From NCBI GenBank assembly GCA_902772945.1, contig CACYCU010000003.1:1-7573 (forward strand): DNA of 7,573 nt, in the 5' to 3' direction. A model generated the notes under the pieces. It was not told the origin of the DNA. It saw only the letters and a program-made list of their open reading frames with translations, and searched no databases. Position 1 is the stretch's first letter. The number at the start of each line of letters is the position of its first letter. Of the stretch, positions 6,690 through 7,573 are shown piece by piece. Origin of the DNA: an uncultured bacterium (GTDB taxonomy: Bacteria; Cyanobacteriota; Vampirovibrionia; Gastranaerophilales; Gastranaerophilaceae). Made by a program: the position numbers and the translations under genes.

Positions 6690-7573
6690 TTAATTAAATA
6701 AATCATTAATTTTATCCACAATATCCTGAGGATCAATTTCACCTGTTATTTTATTTATATCTTGAGCTATTTGATATAACTTGGCGGCTTCAATTTTGTC
6801 TCCGGTAATAGCAACGGATCTCGCCAAATTAAAATGAGCTAATGCATAGTTTGGGTTGCATTCAACAGATTTTGTGAACAATTCAATTGCTTGACGAACC
6901 CTGCCCAAATCATCCAGATATATAACACCCATATTGTTATATGCAATGTCATAATTAGGATCATAATCAATAGCCAATTGATATTCTTTCAGAGCTTCAT
7001 CAATATCACCTTTTCCCCAATATAAAAAGCCTAAATTACAATGAATTTTTGCATTTTCAGGGTCTAAATCAAGAGCATTTCTGTAAACCTGTAAAGCATT
7101 TTCAATATCTTCTTTATCATAAAAAGCGCTTCCCAAATTCACATAAATATCAATATCTTTAGGGGTTTGCAAATATGCACTTTGATAAGAACTGATAGCT
7201 GCATCATAATCTTGTTTAGATTCTTGATAAACAAAACCTAAAGTTTGGTTAACAATACTTGTCCACTGTTTTTTAGGATTAAGCGTAACGGCAGTTTGAA
7301 AATGCGAAATAGCACCGTCAATATCACCTTTTACGTATAAAATATTCGCTAAATTAGAGTGAACATCCGGCATATTTGGCATTATCTGAATTAATTTTTC
7401 ATAAATTTCAACAGCGCTATCATAATCACCTTGTTCTTCGTATGCCTGACAGAGGTGTCTGTATGCAGGAATATTCAAAGAATCAAGCCAAATTGCCATT
7501 TTGTATTCAGTAATTGCATCCTCAAATCTGCCCAATGAGCGGTAAATATCACCTAATAAGCAATAAAGAGGAA
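6690..7573 (-). CDS. TPR-repeat protein, 3' part (5' end beyond the right edge)
   Basis: The minus-strand frame is open from the right edge to a TAA at 6690-6692, giving 293 complete codons with no ATG start in the window. It consists of about eight consecutive tetratricopeptide repeats of 34-38 residues, a fold that scaffolds protein-protein contacts. Counting from the first complete codon at the edge, units begin near residues 1, 35, 69, 103, 141, 175, 209 and 244. They show the usual pattern (for example NLGFLYWGKGDIDEALKEY, then DPN at the turn). The last unit runs into a short charged tail, KINDLFN. The repeat already under way at the edge (PLYCLLGDIYRSLGRFEDA) shows that the gene continues outside, so the TTG at 7535 is not its start. 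No catalytic domain is visible, and the missing N-terminus could carry a signal peptide or another domain. Its stop is 2 nt from that of the convergent plus-strand gene. Confidence 0.9.
   Translation of the reverse strand, partial: PLYCLLGDIYRSLGRFEDAITEYKMAIWLDSLNIPAYRHLCQAYEEQGDYDSAVEIYEKLIQIMPNMPDVHSNLANILYVKGDIDGAISHFQTAVTLNPKKQWTSIVNQTLGFVYQESKQDYDAAISSYQSAYLQTPKDIDIYVNLGSAFYDKEDIENALQVYRNALDLDPENAKIHCNLGFLYWGKGDIDEALKEYQLAIDYDPNYDIAYNNMGVIYLDDLGRVRQAIELFTKSVECNPNYALAHFNLARSVAITGDKIEAAKLYQIAQDINKITGEIDPQDIVDKINDLFN

Noticed and set aside
6688..6699. Perfect 12-bp palindrome ATTTAATTAAAT as a bidirectional terminator
   Set aside because: It is purely A/T with no loop and no GC stem, so a stable hairpin is unlikely; such palindromes are common by chance in AT-rich DNA.
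7533..7535. TTG as the start codon of the minus-strand TPR gene
   Set aside because: The frame stays open to the right edge and the upstream codons encode the first helix of the same TPR unit, so the real start is outside the window.

Overview
The window is AT-rich, densely packed bacterial sequence. The best guess at the host is a low-GC, non-photosynthetic relative of the Cyanobacteria (Melainabacteria/Vampirovibrionia, for example a gut Gastranaerophilales). This is inferred from protein character: ScpA has an 'IDPWNIDIVDVTDKYL' N-terminal block and ScpB a 'RGSNAYDHVQEL...GRSF' wing, both closer to remembered cyanobacterial versions than to Firmicutes ones. No rRNA or other firm taxonomic marker is present.

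Layout, left to right. (1) 1-2695, plus strand: a tightly overlapping gene string. It holds the 3' end of an unidentified gene (stop at 97-99), scpA (99-914), scpB (883-1404) and a secreted TPR-matrixin-TPR metalloprotease (1394-2695). Every junction overlaps (1, 32 and 11 nt), so this looks like one translationally coupled operon whose promoter lies left of the window. (2) 2768-4144, plus strand: a COG2509-type FAD-dependent dehydrogenase after a 72-nt gap with a strong Shine-Dalgarno sequence and a possible -10 box. (3) 4188-6687, plus strand: a membrane histidine kinase (sensor-HAMP-PAS-HisKA-HATPase) and an overlapping membrane-anchored protein of unknown function. A good extended -10 promoter sits so close to the kinase ATG that the mRNA may be leaderless. 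(4) 7573-6690, minus strand: the 3' part of a TPR-repeat gene that runs off the right edge and converges on the previous gene with only 2 nt between stop codons.

Functionally, ScpA and ScpB are the kleisin and winged-helix partners of SMC in chromosome condensation; smc itself is not here. The matrixin sharing their operon has no obvious functional link to condensin. The kinase has no response regulator in the window, so its partner must be elsewhere or the adjacent anchored protein may be an accessory factor. No CRISPR array, insertion sequence, phage gene, tRNA or rRNA was seen, and I do not see a clearly new multi-gene defence or mobile system. The points most worth following up are the leaderless-looking kinase promoter, the uncharacterised protein coupled to the kinase, the metzincin motif with one extra residue, and the ferredoxin-like cysteine cluster in the FAD enzyme.
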